From NCBI GenBank assembly GCA_003956705.1, contig QZCP01000051.1, forward strand, positions 38,350-102,349: DNA of 64,000 bases. Reading direction: 5' to 3'. A model generated the notes under the pieces. It did no database searches. It saw nothing but the letters and a program-made list of their open reading frames with translations, and had not been told where the DNA came from. Source of the DNA: Brevipalpus yothersi. Its lineage: Eukaryota; Arthropoda; Arachnida; Trombidiformes; Tenuipalpidae. A program made the translations under genes and the position numbers. Shown here in pieces: positions 9,989 to 22,387 of the stretch. Every line of letters starts with the position of its first letter. Position 1 is the stretch's first letter.

Positions 9989-12041
9989 CTACGACATTTT
10001 GTTGTATGTTGATATAACTCGGTCTTCATTATCATAGGGAGGTAAGCATCTCTGCAGTACTCGACCTTTGATGAGATCAGCAGCTCGTTCAGCTACCGCA
10101 ATCGCTGGAGCCATCGTATTACCAGTGACCACCTCAGGCCATGAAGAGGCATCAACTATCCTCAGCTTGCCAACACCTCTCACCCTTAAAAGAGGATCAA
10201 CAACTGCCATTTTATCATCTGCTGAACCCATTTTAGCAGTGCAACAACAATGAAATTCAAGGTAGGTTAAGCTACGCATCATACACTCAGCATATTGCTT
10301 ACTTTCCATTGGTTTATCAGAGCAACCTGGAAGAGTATTCTCGAAAGGAATTGCGCCCAGTTTTTGCTGCATTATCGTTGTATTCATAATTTTCCTAATC
10401 GATTCCACAGATTCTATTAGAGCTTTCATATCATTCGGATGACTGAAAACGTTAGGATTGATAACCGGAGGATCGTTTGGATTTGCACTCTTCAATTTGA
10501 TGTCTCCCTTACTCTGTGGACGAACCAAGATCGTTATAATTGACAAAGTGTCCTCTCCTGCATGAGGTGCAATATACTGATTGGTCACCGAGTCTTTCAA
10601 ATTGAATGAGAATGCTAGGATTGAAAAAAAAACCAAAAATCAGTCCCATCAAATGAAAAATGATAATATCTACTCAACCTTTAGGTGTGCCAATGGTTTG
10701 ATGAATCTGAATATCGGGTCTAGAATCCACAGCATATTTTGTTCGCATAAAACCTTGTATAGTCGTTCCAGTGGTTGTCATGAATCCTGTCTTATTGAGA
10801 GTATACTCCAAGATCTGCTGGAATGCTCCCAATTCGAGTTTTTGACTGTAGCCGTGCTCAGGAGCTATTGTGTAGGAGAGCACCGAAAACATGTGATCTT
10901 GATAGTTGGACCCTACACCAGGTGAATCGACGATAACAGGAATACCTAATTGATTGAGATGTGAAGCAGGTCCTATTCCTGAGAGTAGTAAAAGTTTCGG
11001 AGTGTTATAAGCACCTGCTGCAATGATAACTTCACGTTTCGCAAATGCCATAATGCCTGGAACACCGAATCTTGTGAAGAGGACACCATAAGCTTGTTTC
11101 TTTGTTGGCTCAATCAAAATTTTTGTCACACAAGCGTCGAGAAGAATGTCCAAGTTAGGTCGACTTTCACTGAGATATGCTCGCGCTGCAGAACATCGAG
11201 ATCCATTTCTGATTGTCAATTGAATGTAATCAAATCGCGCTTGATCAGCACCATTATAGTCACCCTCTTTGAAGCCAGCTTCTTTACAAGCTTCTAGATA
11301 ATATTCTTCAAAATCAAACTGTTTTTTGGCTCTAATTACCGTCATCGGACCTTTAGTGCCATGATAGCCTTGATCAGCCTTCGGATCATTCACTAAACCT
11401 TCACTCTTCACAATGTACGGAAACATGTCAGCATGCGACCAACCTAATCCACCAAGTCGAGCCCAACGATCATAATCTTGTGGATTCCCATGCATATAAA
11501 TCATTCCATTGATACATGAACCTCCACCAATACACTTTCCTTGTGTAACGGGTATTGATTGTTCATTCAAGCTGTATGCTGCGTTTGGTAATGGTGTGGT
11601 CATATATCCATAATCTCGCTTAGTTTTAGCGTGCATACCCCAAAAAATTGGTGTTGCTGAGAATCCAGTCTCCTCATCACCACATTCGAGAACCAACACT
11701 CGAATGTTAGGATCCTCAGCCAAACGTGATGCTACCACCGAACCGGAAGCTCCTCCACCGACCACAATATAATCATAAGGAGAACTTAGGCTAGGAAAAG
11801 GATTCCACTTGAGAGTGTATGGAGCTGGACCAAATTCTCGATCTTCAGTAGTCACAAAAAGTTCTTGTGCCATTTTATCAAGATTGTATGCTGGTACACC
11901 GAGTGATCTTGCAGGGGCAGTTAAATTTCTCATCAAAGCTGTCATCATTTGCCTACCGAAGCCAGGAATTGGAACCTGACATTCGGTGTGGAAAAAGAAG
12001 ATGCTGGCCAGCAAAAACGGTAAAATGTTAGTAAAACTCAT
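9989..12041 (-). CDS. Secreted GMC oxidoreductase (glucose dehydrogenase-like)
   Basis: Two exons, 12041-10679 and 10614-9989 (64-nt intron), give 662 aa. The ATG at 12041 opens a signal peptide (MSFTNILPFLLASIFFF). The FAD-binding dinucleotide motif is DYIVVGGGASGSVVASRLAE. GMC signature 1 lies in GKCIGGGSCINGMIY, and signature 2 in GAYNTPKLLLLSGIGP. Near the C-terminus, the catalytic His-Asn region reads FHCCCTAKMGS and later GNTMAPAIAVAERAADLI. The usual HPVGT is HCCCT here, but the His is kept. The family oxidises sugar or other alcohols using FAD. In arthropods members act in cuticle modification, immunity and ecdysteroid metabolism; the substrate cannot be inferred here. The next gene upstream is on the same strand. 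Confidence 0.95.
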
Positions 12042-12469
12042 TTTATGATCACCAATAATACCAGTCACACTATTTTTTTCTTACTAATCCATCACAAAGA
12101 TCACTTATGGATGATCTCTTCAGTTGAAGTTGTCAGAGATCTACGAAAAATTCTCTCACTGAATTGATGAGATAATTTCAGTGCTCTCTATTCACCCTTA
12201 CGATGAACATTAATCAAAAATTATCTTTCTGAGTGACAAACCGAAAAGAGTTGCCATCGATCATATTTTAATTGCTTCATTTATCCTAATCAGGCTCAAT
12301 TGATTGCATAACAATCTGATTACACTGTGAAATTTCCTGCTCCAAATAATCACATTACTAGAGAAAGTATGAAACACATGCATATTACATCAGGTGTGGG
12401 CGATTGAAAATTTTTCTTGAATCTTACTCTTCTTCACCCAGATGAGAACATCTATGTAAGAATTAATTA
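12042..12469. other. Intergenic spacer
   Basis: Lies between two minus-strand genes. It presumably holds the 3' UTR of the BTB-TLDc gene and the promoter of the GMC oxidoreductase. No coding or structural signal was seen. Confidence 0.5.
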
Positions 12470-14522
12470 TCAGCTGACATTCCTTGAAGGTGTGAACACT
12501 TCATAATCTTTGACGCAGAAGTTGTATTCTCCCATTAGTATAGTATTAGAAGCTCCTTGGCCATCATAAGAATGTGGTAAGTTGGAATAACTTTCCATAT
12601 TTGCATCACAATTGTCATAGATTGCTAGATCAGCTCCTCCGCCGAAACAGGGACCATAATCTTGATGGTGAACCACAGCAAGACGCTTTTTGACTATATC
12701 GAATTTTGTTGGAGGCTGATTTTCTCGATTTATCAAGGTGAAAAGGAAAGATCTCTCAGAAGTAATGTAGCAACCTATTGGAAGAGAAAAATCCATCAGA
12801 TTGGTAACCAAGTCTTCATCGAAATATATTAACCTCTCATTTCTCTCGGAGTAGACCATGGAATATCTGTAAAACCACCGCATAGATCACCATTATGACC
12901 AGAAATTATCACGAAAGTTGGACTATAATTGTCACAGTGTTCATGGAATGTGGATGCTGAGAAACCGTTTGTAGATGCTCGATACAGTAGTCGCCATGAC
13001 TGTTTAGGCGAGCCATACCATTCACTGAGTATTCTTTGAAAATGTATATTGTTACCGTTCAAAATGAGACTTTCTTGGAAAGTTCTATCAGATATTCTCG
13101 GAACTCTTCGACGATCATCAGGATGAGCAAATTTGTTCGGAAGAGCTGCTATTCGATAGCGTTCCAGAGACATCTCTATCGGAACGGCTCCAGTCGGTTC
13201 GACCTCTTCGGCGAACACTTGACTATCAATGAGTAAAATTCGAATATGTTCGATGATACCTGAAAGTGCCTAGAATACAAATAATATTTCTAAATTTGAG
13301 TAAAGAGATTTCGAAGTCTATGCTTGAAAAACTATTTTATAAATGTTTCCAAAACTCAATCTCTCTTGAGAGTTCAATTGTCCAGCATACAGAGTACACA
13401 TGGATGAATTGATCAGAAAACATTATCAATTTTTGCATACCTGACGTATTTGACTTTTATGTTCTTCATTCCATTCACAGAGTGGTTGGTCGATGCCTGT
13501 CTTATGTCGTGCCCAATTCAAAACGGATCTCCATACTTTTTCCTCCTCTAAAGCTAGCTATAATTGACCGATTGGAAATAAATCAGTGAAGATAGTTCTT
13601 CAGTTTCAGAATGATTGGAAAAGAACATTGATTACCGAATCTGATGATACTAGATGAATGAGGGCTTCTTTGGGTAAATCCAGAAAGGATGTAGTTTGAA
13701 AGCATTCTGCAGCATATTTTCCAACATATGAGGCGCATTGTTCTACAAATGGATTCTTTTTACTAGCTATAATGAGAATGGAAATAATTTTTCCGATTAA
13801 ATTTGAGTTTATCGACACACCTAATTTTATCCCGTCAGCAGACATACCATTCAATCGGTTATCCAACTCTAACGATGCGGCCAAATAAGTGCATGCATTT
13901 TCGAAGCGTAGATTGTTATTGAAATACTCTATACAAGGCTCCTTAAGATCTTCGACACCAAGTTCTAAGGATAGAGCAAGAATCTCGAATATATCCACAT
14001 CTTGGAAATCAATCTGAGAATCGAAATAAATGAATCATAAAAATTTTCTCATGAACTTCCGATCAACTATGAGCAAATCATTTTTCTCTCCACTCAATCA
14101 TTCGGAGAAGCAATAAAATTTTTCCATTATAACTTACTTTCGTACAATAAACATAGAATAACACTTGCTTCAAAACATTGGGCTTAGCATTTGGCCATCT
14201 AATTGTGATGATTGATGAGGATGATGAAGTGACAGTTGCTCCTTGAATATTGCATATATCTCCTCTATCCACATTTTGAAAACTGCTGCACCTTAATTGT
14301 TGAAATATACAATTTCCGGTGAAAACAAGTGACCATCAAGTTTATCAGTTCTAGTGGTATAAGAAAAAAAATACTCGGCACTTACCTAGCTTTCAATATA
14401 ATGCGATGAGCCCATAGACGCACTTCTTCTGATCCAACCACAAAGATCACATCACAGGTCTCCTGTTCATGGTAAAGTTTCTCCAAATCTTGAATCAATT
14501 TATCAACCCCTTTGGCAACCAT
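12470..14522 (-). CDS. BTB-BACK-TLDc domain protein
   Basis: Seven exons (14522-14386, 14291-14138, 14013-13848, 13766-13636, 13557-13441, 13269-12834, 12774-12470) join in one frame to 481 aa. The N-terminal BTB domain has TCDVIFVVGSEEVRLWAHR. A BACK-like helical region has ALEEEKVWRSVLNWAR. The C-terminal TLDc domain has WRLLYRASTNGFSAS, FVIISGHNGDLCGGFTD, DYGPCFGGGADLAIYDNC, SYSNLPHSY, and MGEYNFCVKDYEVF at the end. BTB domains mediate dimerisation and often CUL3 recruitment. TLDc domains occur in oxidation-resistance (OXR1/TBC1D24) proteins and several bind V-ATPase. The combination is known in animals and fungi but its role is poorly defined. Exons and introns are all small and every junction keeps frame. 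Confidence 0.88.
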
Positions 14523-17500
14523 AACTGTCGGGCTAAATTTCACTATTCACACTCATTTGATCAATCAGCTGGAAACACATGTGTATACAAACACAACTTG
14601 GAATCTCTCTGACCATCATCCGACACTAGTGTGTAAGGTAAGTCTCAGGTAAGCCCAACTCATCAGCACGCAGTCCAAAAAAGTGAGCCAACAAGTTGTG
14701 TGAAGTCAAGTGAAGCTGAGGGCCATTTCCATAGATGTTTGTCTGGAAAAAAGTTTCCAGGTTGATGCCCCTTGCCGATATCGAAATCATTAGAGTCTAG
14801 ATGAAATGAATGATGAAAATTTGAATGCTATATTTCAGAGATCTAAGTTCTGGATCTCTGGAGTTCTGGTCTTAGAGGATTATTGGTATGTATACTTTTA
14901 TTTCAAAAGGAATATTGTTTAGTCCATCAATGCCAGTTCGATGTTCATCCATTCTTGTATCATGCTACAATTGATCCTCCTGATAGAAACTTTAGCGAAA
15001 GTTATCAAACTTGGTTCGATCCATGATGATTTCATTTGATTGGAATGAAATCTTCAGCAAGAATTACTGTCCATGAAACGGAAGTATGAGATGGATAAAT
15101 CTTAATTAATAGTGATTAACTTGGCAATCATCCAGAATGAAGAGAAAAATTTTCTATTTGAGCTTTATTCTAAATAAAATACATTTATCAAAATCAGAAA
15201 ATCAAATCGAGTAAATACCAATCAGATTCACCGATCTTTTATTGTTTTACCATTAATTTTTTCTTCTGATTGAAAAGATATCCAGAGCTCAAATTTTATT
15301 GAGTCAACTCTAAAATAATAATCATCCAGTTTTGTCATCATTGGTGAAAGATTGAAAATTGAAGGCTGTTACGGCCAATTAGTTCACTTGCTCTAGAAGG
15401 GATCGATGATCATTCAAACGATGGATTATTGTTGTTATTGTATTGATCGGAAAAGCAAATCATTCTACTAGATCATTCTGTCAGGTTTTTTTTTCTTTCG
15501 ATTCCGACTGATGGAACATCGTTGACTCAATCAAGCGATCAGCTGAACGTTAAGCCTGGGACGACCTGATTTGCACCCTCATTTGATTTGGTTCAGAATA
15601 GCAAAAAGGAAGAAAAAATCAGCTCGATACTCTTGAATGATCATAAATAATCTAGACTACTTGCCATGAAATTGAAACTAAATATCATCAGTCTAGACAA
15701 GTATTTGAATACAACGTATCAGGCTGAATCATGTATGAGTTTCAATATTCAAATCTAGTAAATCTTTATCTTCTTTTTCAAGAGATTCCAGTACCAAATA
15801 CCATGTGTTGAAATTTTTTGATTTCGAAATTTGATCAGATATGAGTTTATCAATGAAATATAGCTCTATTCAAATCGCTCAAATTCATCGATCTCATCTG
15901 AATGTTCTGATTTGGAATCATTGCACGTGCTGATCTAAGATTATTCCTAAAATAGAGCAAAGATAATAGATGATATTCTATGATATCCGACTTCTCTAGT
16001 GGATCTTCTTGATGGAGCATTTCAGGTTTCGATAATATCGCAAAATTAACAGTTTATCTGAATTCTTGTTTCCATTTCTTTCAGCAAAAGATTCCCAATG
16101 ACGAAGATAATCTATTCTGCTTCACCTATAATCTAATGTTAATTTTGATTTGATGAGGATGTACATTGCAGACGGGAGAAAATAGAATAGATGATAATAT
16201 TGCTGGAAAATACTTTTTATTCTCTAATTATCATAATATCACAAGTTTTTTGACCCTCTCAACACCAATTGGTAACTCACTGACCATACCAAAAGAAGAG
16301 AACTGATTCGTTGACAGCTTGTAAGAACAAGTGAAATGATTAAATAAACTTTCTCACACATATACTTAATGAGGTTTTGGTGAATGATTCCAGCTTCCAA
16401 CATCGTTAGTAGCCCTTATCGGGCATTTATAAGCCAGTGCTAATCGTTTATGTGTGTGCATAAGTATATAAAAATGGAACAAAGATAGTAATAAAAAGAG
16501 GTGAGAATACCCGTTAGTGATGAAATATTACCTGTTAGGAAACCTTTTTTTGACTCAATTTGATGATTAATATCAGTGAACATAAACTTCAGCGTGTGTG
16601 TGTATTCCAAAAATGGATTTAGATATTTATTTCATTTTTTTGATACTTAGCCAAGTGCAGACAGATAATGTGAAAAAAAGTTTCAAAAGTGTTAATTTTA
16701 TGATTTAGGAGAACAGACAAAATCATTTTGAAATGTTGGAGAAAGTTGTGGTTTTGGATACAATATTTGCTGTGTACAGGGTCTGAAATTCAGAACAATT
16801 AGGGAACTTCCTATCGGAACAAAAAAATCATATGGTTTTCAAACAGAAATGGTATTGGCCTAATGAGAGTTTAAGTTGTTTCCATTTTATCAGAGGGATT
16901 CCAAGGATCGAGTATTCCTGGTCACCTTACAGTGTAAGAGATGAGAATTCGTACCAATCAATCTAATCGATTAACGATAAGATTGAATGACTTTCAAAAA
17001 TCCCACAATTTGGTTTATTTTATATGTATATATTTATAAGTCATCCATTCTCCACTTGAACGGTGGATATTTTCAAATTTTTAATAATATCGATCGGTGG
17101 TGAGCCGAATGCGGTGGTCCAATTGTGGGTGGTAGAAGAGGCAGGGAATCGAATGAAAAATGGGTTCGGCGAGGTAGCATGCTGAATTGAATGATTATCC
17201 GAAGAAGCTGTTTGTTGGAACAAGAGATAAAAAGGGAAAGAGAGAGAGAGAAAGAGAGAAACGATAAAAAAATTCAGTCTCGATCATAAATTCAGTAATT
17301 ATTGTTACTTTAATGTAAGAATTTTTTTTTTTCGCTGCTTCTCTAGCTTGAAGTTCAATCTACGATCATCATCAAGTTCAGGAGCTTGACGGATGATGAT
17401 GATCAAAATGATGTGCCCCGAATGATGTTTTTTGCTTCACAGGCAATCGAATTCAGGTCACCAGGGAATATGATGATGGAGATTTCAAATTTCTACTAAA

Positions 17501-17885
17501 TTTTGAAGCCACTCGGATGGCTGACGCTGACGTTCACGCTCTTACTTGAGTGTATAGAGATGCGAGAATATCCATGATTATGTATCATTATGATAGAATT
17601 TTTAGGCTAAATTTTCAGCTTTCATGGCTTAAGTTGATCCTTTCTGATTCATCCTAATCGTAGTGATCCACAATAAAACTGAATGATTAATATTCTATAG
17701 CTATGAGCGAATATGATTAAGATTGAGAATTTTCATGTTGACACTTGAGACTTCTCACTAATCTTATTTGCATCAAAGAGATTTTCTATTGAAACTTTTC
17801 TGGGGATAATCTTGATTCATTATTGTTCGTGTATCTAGCTAATTGAATCATGCAAATTGAATATTTGACAATAAGGTGAACTTAC
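14523..17885. other. Gene-poor stretch
   Basis: About 3.4 kb with no recognisable coding region. A 60-codon minus-strand frame at 17041-17223 has no identifiable domain. In another frame, an acceptor at 17208 could supply a last exon (residues PFFG, then a stop at 17197-17195) for the Ser/Tyr-rich gene, but that is speculative. Small inverted repeat GCCC-TTATC-GGGC near 16410-16424. A short (GA)n run lies at 17237-17262. Confidence 0.45.
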
Positions 17886-18942
17886 GGTAGAGGGAAACCA
17901 CTTGAGCCATAGGAAGATGAGCCACCTCCATAAAGGCTTCCACCTGAGTAAGAAAAGATATCAATCAGTGAAAAAATCAATTTTTTGAATAATTTGATAA
18001 AAATTCGAGCCAACAATTCCACCTAATTACCTGATCCGTAAGATGAGGATCCGTAGGATGAGTATGGAGAGTAAGATGAACTGTATGGGCTACTGGCATA
18101 TGATCCGTATGAGTATGGGCTTTGAGTAGATGAGAAAGTTCGATTAGTGAAGATGAGAAAATTCGAAAAAAAAGATAATGAATTGTTTTATTCACCTGCT
18201 AGCAGCACCGTAACTTCCATAAGATGATGAGTATGGACTAGAGGAAGAAATTCATATCAAATCAAAATTGGTGAACTCAAAAAAGTTATTATCAAAAATT
18301 TTACCTGGAGATACTAGAGTAGGGGCTTGATGCCATACTGTATGGGCTGGAAGCTGAACTGTATCCGGAGTATGGAGATGCTGATGGAGCATGAGTTGGT
18401 GAGCTCATTGAGCTACTCATGGCTCCATAACCTAAAGAGATAAACAAGGAATCAATGATCAATTCTAAACATAGCAAATGGATACAAAAGATCAAGCGAA
18501 TAACTTTATCGAACAATTGAAAGTGAAATGATTCCAAATCTTTTCTATTAATAATTCTCAAACAATAGTTTTGGAAAAAAATCATCCAAATCATCAGTCA
18601 TTTGTTGAAATATCTTACCTCCATAGCCAGAGTAAGCAGTTGGGTAAGCGGCGGCTGCTCCTCCATAGGGATATCCGGCACTGGGAAAACCTGGAAGTTG
18701 GAAAAATTTGGAATTTGTTAGGTATGAATTTTGATGAATTCTCAAGCTAATCTTGGAATAAAATCTAACCTAAGCTCAAGTTTCCAAAAGATAAATTACT
18801 CACCAGGGAAAGCGGGAATGGGCACTGGAACGGGAATAAATGGTCCTGAGGATGAGTTGGATGTAGAATTTTGGTTAGCAGCTCTGACCATCAGGACGAG
18901 TCCACAACTAAGAAGAGCAACGATAATATTCTTGGACATCAT
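17886..18942 (-). CDS. Secreted Ser/Tyr/Gly/Pro-rich repeat protein
   Basis: Six small exons (18942-18804, 18690-18619, 18431-18305, 18237-18196, 18119-18031, 17943-17886) read through in frame. Start MMSKNIIVALLSCGLVLMV is a signal peptide. It is followed by NQNSTSNSSSGPF with two NxS/T glycosylation sites and by PVPVPIPAFPG. The rest is low-complexity: repeats of SPYS, SSYG, YGSY and GYPYGG with clustered Ala, Ser and Tyr. There are no cysteines in the repeat part and no Rebers-Riddiford chitin-binding motif. Composition suggests a structural extracellular protein (cuticle, silk/adhesive or eggshell); that is inference. The last exon is uncertain, because exon 6 ends at a GT donor without a stop. 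A TATA box lies about 570 nt upstream. Confidence 0.7.
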
Positions 18943-21036
18943 GATTCTAGTGAACAGTGAGTCGATTGGATGATAGAATAGAAGGCAAAAAAATAGAGAG
19001 ATCAAAATTGGCATGAAAATGATGATGATCGAAGCACAAAAAACGTCAGTGAATGAAGGGAGAATGCAGTTTGGATGGTCAATTTTGAAGAAAAGGGAGA
19101 GAGAGAATAAAGTAGGAAGTGAAGAAAATTTATCAAGATTGTAACTTATTCAAACAGATGATGATCACAGTGTTGACAATGAGCCCAAACTAAGTAGCAA
19201 TACAATAGCCAAGGAATCAAAGAGAAAGACCGTAATCATCAAACGGAGAACAAACTAGCTGCTGATATAGTCCACCGATTGTCAAACAAGGGGATAGAAA
19301 AAGTGAACAAAGAGATGAAATAAAACTCACAATTGACTTTGGCTTGAGAGAAGATGAAGATGATGAGAAGAGAAGAGAAAGGATTGAAAGATGAAGAACG
19401 AGTAAAGCAGAAAATAATAATTCTTACGGATTAACGATAAAGAGGCAATAAGAGTTACTTGTTAAACTACGGATCAGAATTGAAGAATGGGATTCAAGAA
19501 TGGCAGACTGCTTTTATATATAGTCGAGTTCGATGGATCGAAATATGAGAACCTGAAGCTCCATTTTTAAGTGACAGAGCATCAACTATATCGTTGAGGC
19601 CTTATTTTTCTCTTTCTTTTTATCTTACTTATTCCCAAAACCATCATGTTTGCCCGAATTTTTGTTCCAGCCTCAGTTTCCCTCCTCCTCCTCCTCCTCC
19701 TTCTTCTTTTCTTTTATGCCCTCTCTGATGCGATGAGTTTCCACGACGTGATGGGATGATCTGCTCGGCTAACCATGATATTTTATATATTCTAGCACAT
19801 GATAGTGCCAACAAAAATTTTCCATCCTAATGTTGTAGTGTATGTGAGTGTAGTGTACGTATAAATACACATGATAATGAGAAAAAATTACTGTTAACCT
19901 GAAATATTTTGATCTTTGAGTAAATCATCATCAGCCATGTATGAAAGGAAAGTATGTTGTGTATAGATACCCTGAAAGGAGATTGATAAAATATTATTAT
20001 GCTCCAGAAGTCCGCCCGCATCACGATGGGAGTGATGCTTATTGGGTAGTGATGCAACACTTTACCCAAAAGATGAGGAGGTTGAGGTAGAAATCGAGTT
20101 TTGATGCTTTTTTCTCTCTCTTGAGCATCGGAAATTTGCACAAATGATGCGACATAAGTCGTTCTTCTGGAAGAAAGTTCTCACAAACAGTGGTCAACAA
20201 TGAGAAGTATGATCCGCTCAATTGAGTCAAACAAAACCATTTATTGTAACCGTAAAGTAACTCTCTTCTCTCTCCTCTTTCCTTTGCCCTTGATCCTGAC
20301 TTATTCAGCTGAAATATTTCGGGGAGCAAAAATTTCAAATCAATTTTCGCCTCATTCATGTCTCAATCGGCTTTTATATTACCACGATTGAATCACTGAA
20401 TAGACATGCTAATTTATTTAGAACAAAGGAGCCTGCGTCTCATTTTTTTCGTACTACGTTCTCCTCTCTTTTCATAATAGCAAACGATTGAATTTTCAAA
20501 CGGAGCGTCATTTCAAATACCAATCAAGTATTGGAAGCACAACTGATGAGGATGTTCCAAGATCACGTATAACCCAAAAGTTTATTTTCAAAAAAACACC
20601 TACCTTTCATACTGGTGAGTAAGAATTATGGAGAAACAGCACTTCTATTCTGACTCTTGGCCGTTCTGAGGAGTTTCCAAAAAATGGAACTAATATTGTC
20701 GGCTGATATAATTCACATTTCACCATTGTTCCTAAACTAAGCTTAAAAGATCAGAATTCTCAAGCAGGATTCCAAACATTGTATGCCAGAGACCAGAGTA
20801 CTCTTCACTCCTGACATACATTTTGGCATTCATATTGATCTCAATCAACTTCTTTATCGCCACCAACTGCTACCTCAGATGCTCTCTGTAATGTGATATC
20901 TGATTCAAGCAAATATTGCCAAGAGTTTATTGATATTTGTACCGAAAATGGCTGGTTTCATTTTTGAGCATTCTAAATAGAAATATTGTTTGATTCTGAT
21001 TCTTCGAAAAAATCATCCGAATCAAGCTATGTGACG
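18943..21036. other. Divergent intergenic region
   Basis: Separates the minus-strand Ser/Tyr-rich gene from the plus-strand astacin. It contains the TATA box at 19511-19523, a pyrimidine/CTC-rich patch near 19680-19712, and some ATG-started minus-strand frames (for example 20359-20039, 106 codons) without recognisable domains, which I treat as chance. Confidence 0.5.
19511..19523 (-). promoter_or_regulatory. Candidate TATA box for the Ser/Tyr-rich gene
   Basis: On the minus strand the sequence reads CTATATATAAAAG, a near-perfect TATA element. The start codon is at 18942, so a long or spliced 5' UTR would be needed. A strong TATA box fits a tissue-specific, highly expressed structural gene. 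Confidence 0.5.
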
Positions 21037-21942
21037 ATGAAACTTCGATTCATTTTTATTCTCATGCTGGAAATATTGAATGTGAGGTCGGAAACAAGAC
21101 AAACTCAACATGATTCACCGAAAACTACGGAAATTCCAAAGGAAGAATCCTCTGATCCGGTAGAAAAGGGATCTATTTCGAGTACGGAGAATCATATGGT
21201 GTCTAGAGATGAGGATTCTGAACTAAACAAATCGCATGTTACCACTCCAGAGAGTTTTGATCTGCGAAAAGAAGGCGATATGGTGTCTCCTTTTAGGCGA
21301 ATAAAGTCATATACCGGAAATAAAATTCGACTTTGGCCGGAAGGAAGAGTGCCTTTTGTGCTATCAGAGGATTATACTCAAAAGGCACGGGCTGTCATAA
21401 TGGAAGTTATGGAAACTTTCCACACTCATACTTGTATCAAATTTCAACCAAGACAACCTGCAGACAAATTTTATATAAAAATTATTCCCGAAGAAAAGTG
21501 TAAATCAGAGGTTGGTATGCGTTCACCAGGACAACTTGTTATTCTTGGTGGCATATGTTTAAATCAAAAAGGTCTCATCGAACATGAATTGATGCACACA
21601 CTGGGTTTTTATGGACACGAGCATCAGCGTCAAGATCGAGATAAATGGATCAGAATTAATTGGCACAATATTCCACCTAGATCTTATAGGTTTTTTAAGA
21701 AGTTCAAACGTCGCTCGGTACTGGATTATGGACCGTATAATTATCAAAGTGTTTTACATTTCAAAAATCAACCATTCCAACTGGATGGAGGGAAAGCCCC
21801 TGGTCTACCCTTTACACTGCTACAAAATGGCCAAAAAGTTGGCGGAGAAAATCTTTCACAGGTTGATATACACAGGATAAAAAGGCTTTACAAGTGTTCT
21901 GGAGATTATGGTTCTGTTCCAATCGCCATAAAAGCTGGGTAA
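21037..21942 (+). CDS. Astacin-like metalloprotease with altered zinc site
   Basis: Single-exon gene, 301 aa. ATG 21037 opens a signal peptide (MKLRFIFILMLEILN). It is followed by a Ser/Glu-rich propeptide-like segment and an M12A domain from about residue 105. The four domain cysteines are present (HTCIKF, EKCKSE, GGICLN, LYKCSG). The zinc helix reads HELMHTLGFYGHEHQRQDRD. The family consensus HExxHxxGFxHE has one extra residue here (Gly), which moves the third His ligand by one position. The Met-turn SxMHY reads SVLHF, losing both the Met and the Tyr zinc ligand. Astacins normally cleave extracellular proteins. This one may be inactive or have changed mechanism. No CUB or ShK domain follows within the exon. 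A GT at the end could be a donor, but the frame closes with TAA directly. Confidence 0.9.
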   Translation: MKLRFIFILMLEILNVRSETRQTQHDSPKTTEIPKEESSDPVEKGSISSTENHMVSRDEDSELNKSHVTTPESFDLRKEGDMVSPFRRIKSYTGNKIRLWPEGRVPFVLSEDYTQKARAVIMEVMETFHTHTCIKFQPRQPADKFYIKIIPEEKCKSEVGMRSPGQLVILGGICLNQKGLIEHELMHTLGFYGHEHQRQDRDKWIRINWHNIPPRSYRFFKKFKRRSVLDYGPYNYQSVLHFKNQPFQLDGGKAPGLPFTLLQNGQKVGGENLSQVDIHRIKRLYKCSGDYGSVPIAIKAG

Positions 21943-22387
21943 ACTTTCTGTTTCATCGGCCTTTCCCTTCCACACTTTTACTCCTCTCATATTAAGGGAC
22001 ACGCCATTAAAAAACCACATAAAATATGCTTTTATGATAAAATTTCCCTCTCATATTTCCTTGAAATCATTTTTTGGATGCCTTCAAGCGATAGAGATGA
22101 AAATCGTTTGTTAAATTTTGAGTTTTCTCAAGCATTCGATAGTGATACTATGGTGTGGTAATCATTGTGTAAGCAAATAGGAAGGGTAATTATGGAGCCT
22201 CAATGGTATTAACTTCAAAAATAAGAATACCTACGTGAGAATAGGAGATATGAAAAAGTAAATTGGTCCCGATGATATGAGAAAAAGAGAGGTAGACAAC
22301 TTGAGAGAAAAATTTTCTGAGAGTAAAACTGATAAAATTTAATTTGATGAACAATTGTAATGATAAAACTTAGTGAAGAAATAAGTA
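21943..22387. other. Convergent intergenic spacer
   Basis: Lies between the 3' ends of the astacin (+) and the sphingosine-1-phosphate phosphatase (-). No feature was seen. Confidence 0.5.

Noticed and set aside
20039..20359. 106-codon minus-strand frame upstream of the astacin
   Set aside because: It has a true ATG but no domain, no neighbouring exon and ordinary AT-rich composition, so I could not support it as a gene.
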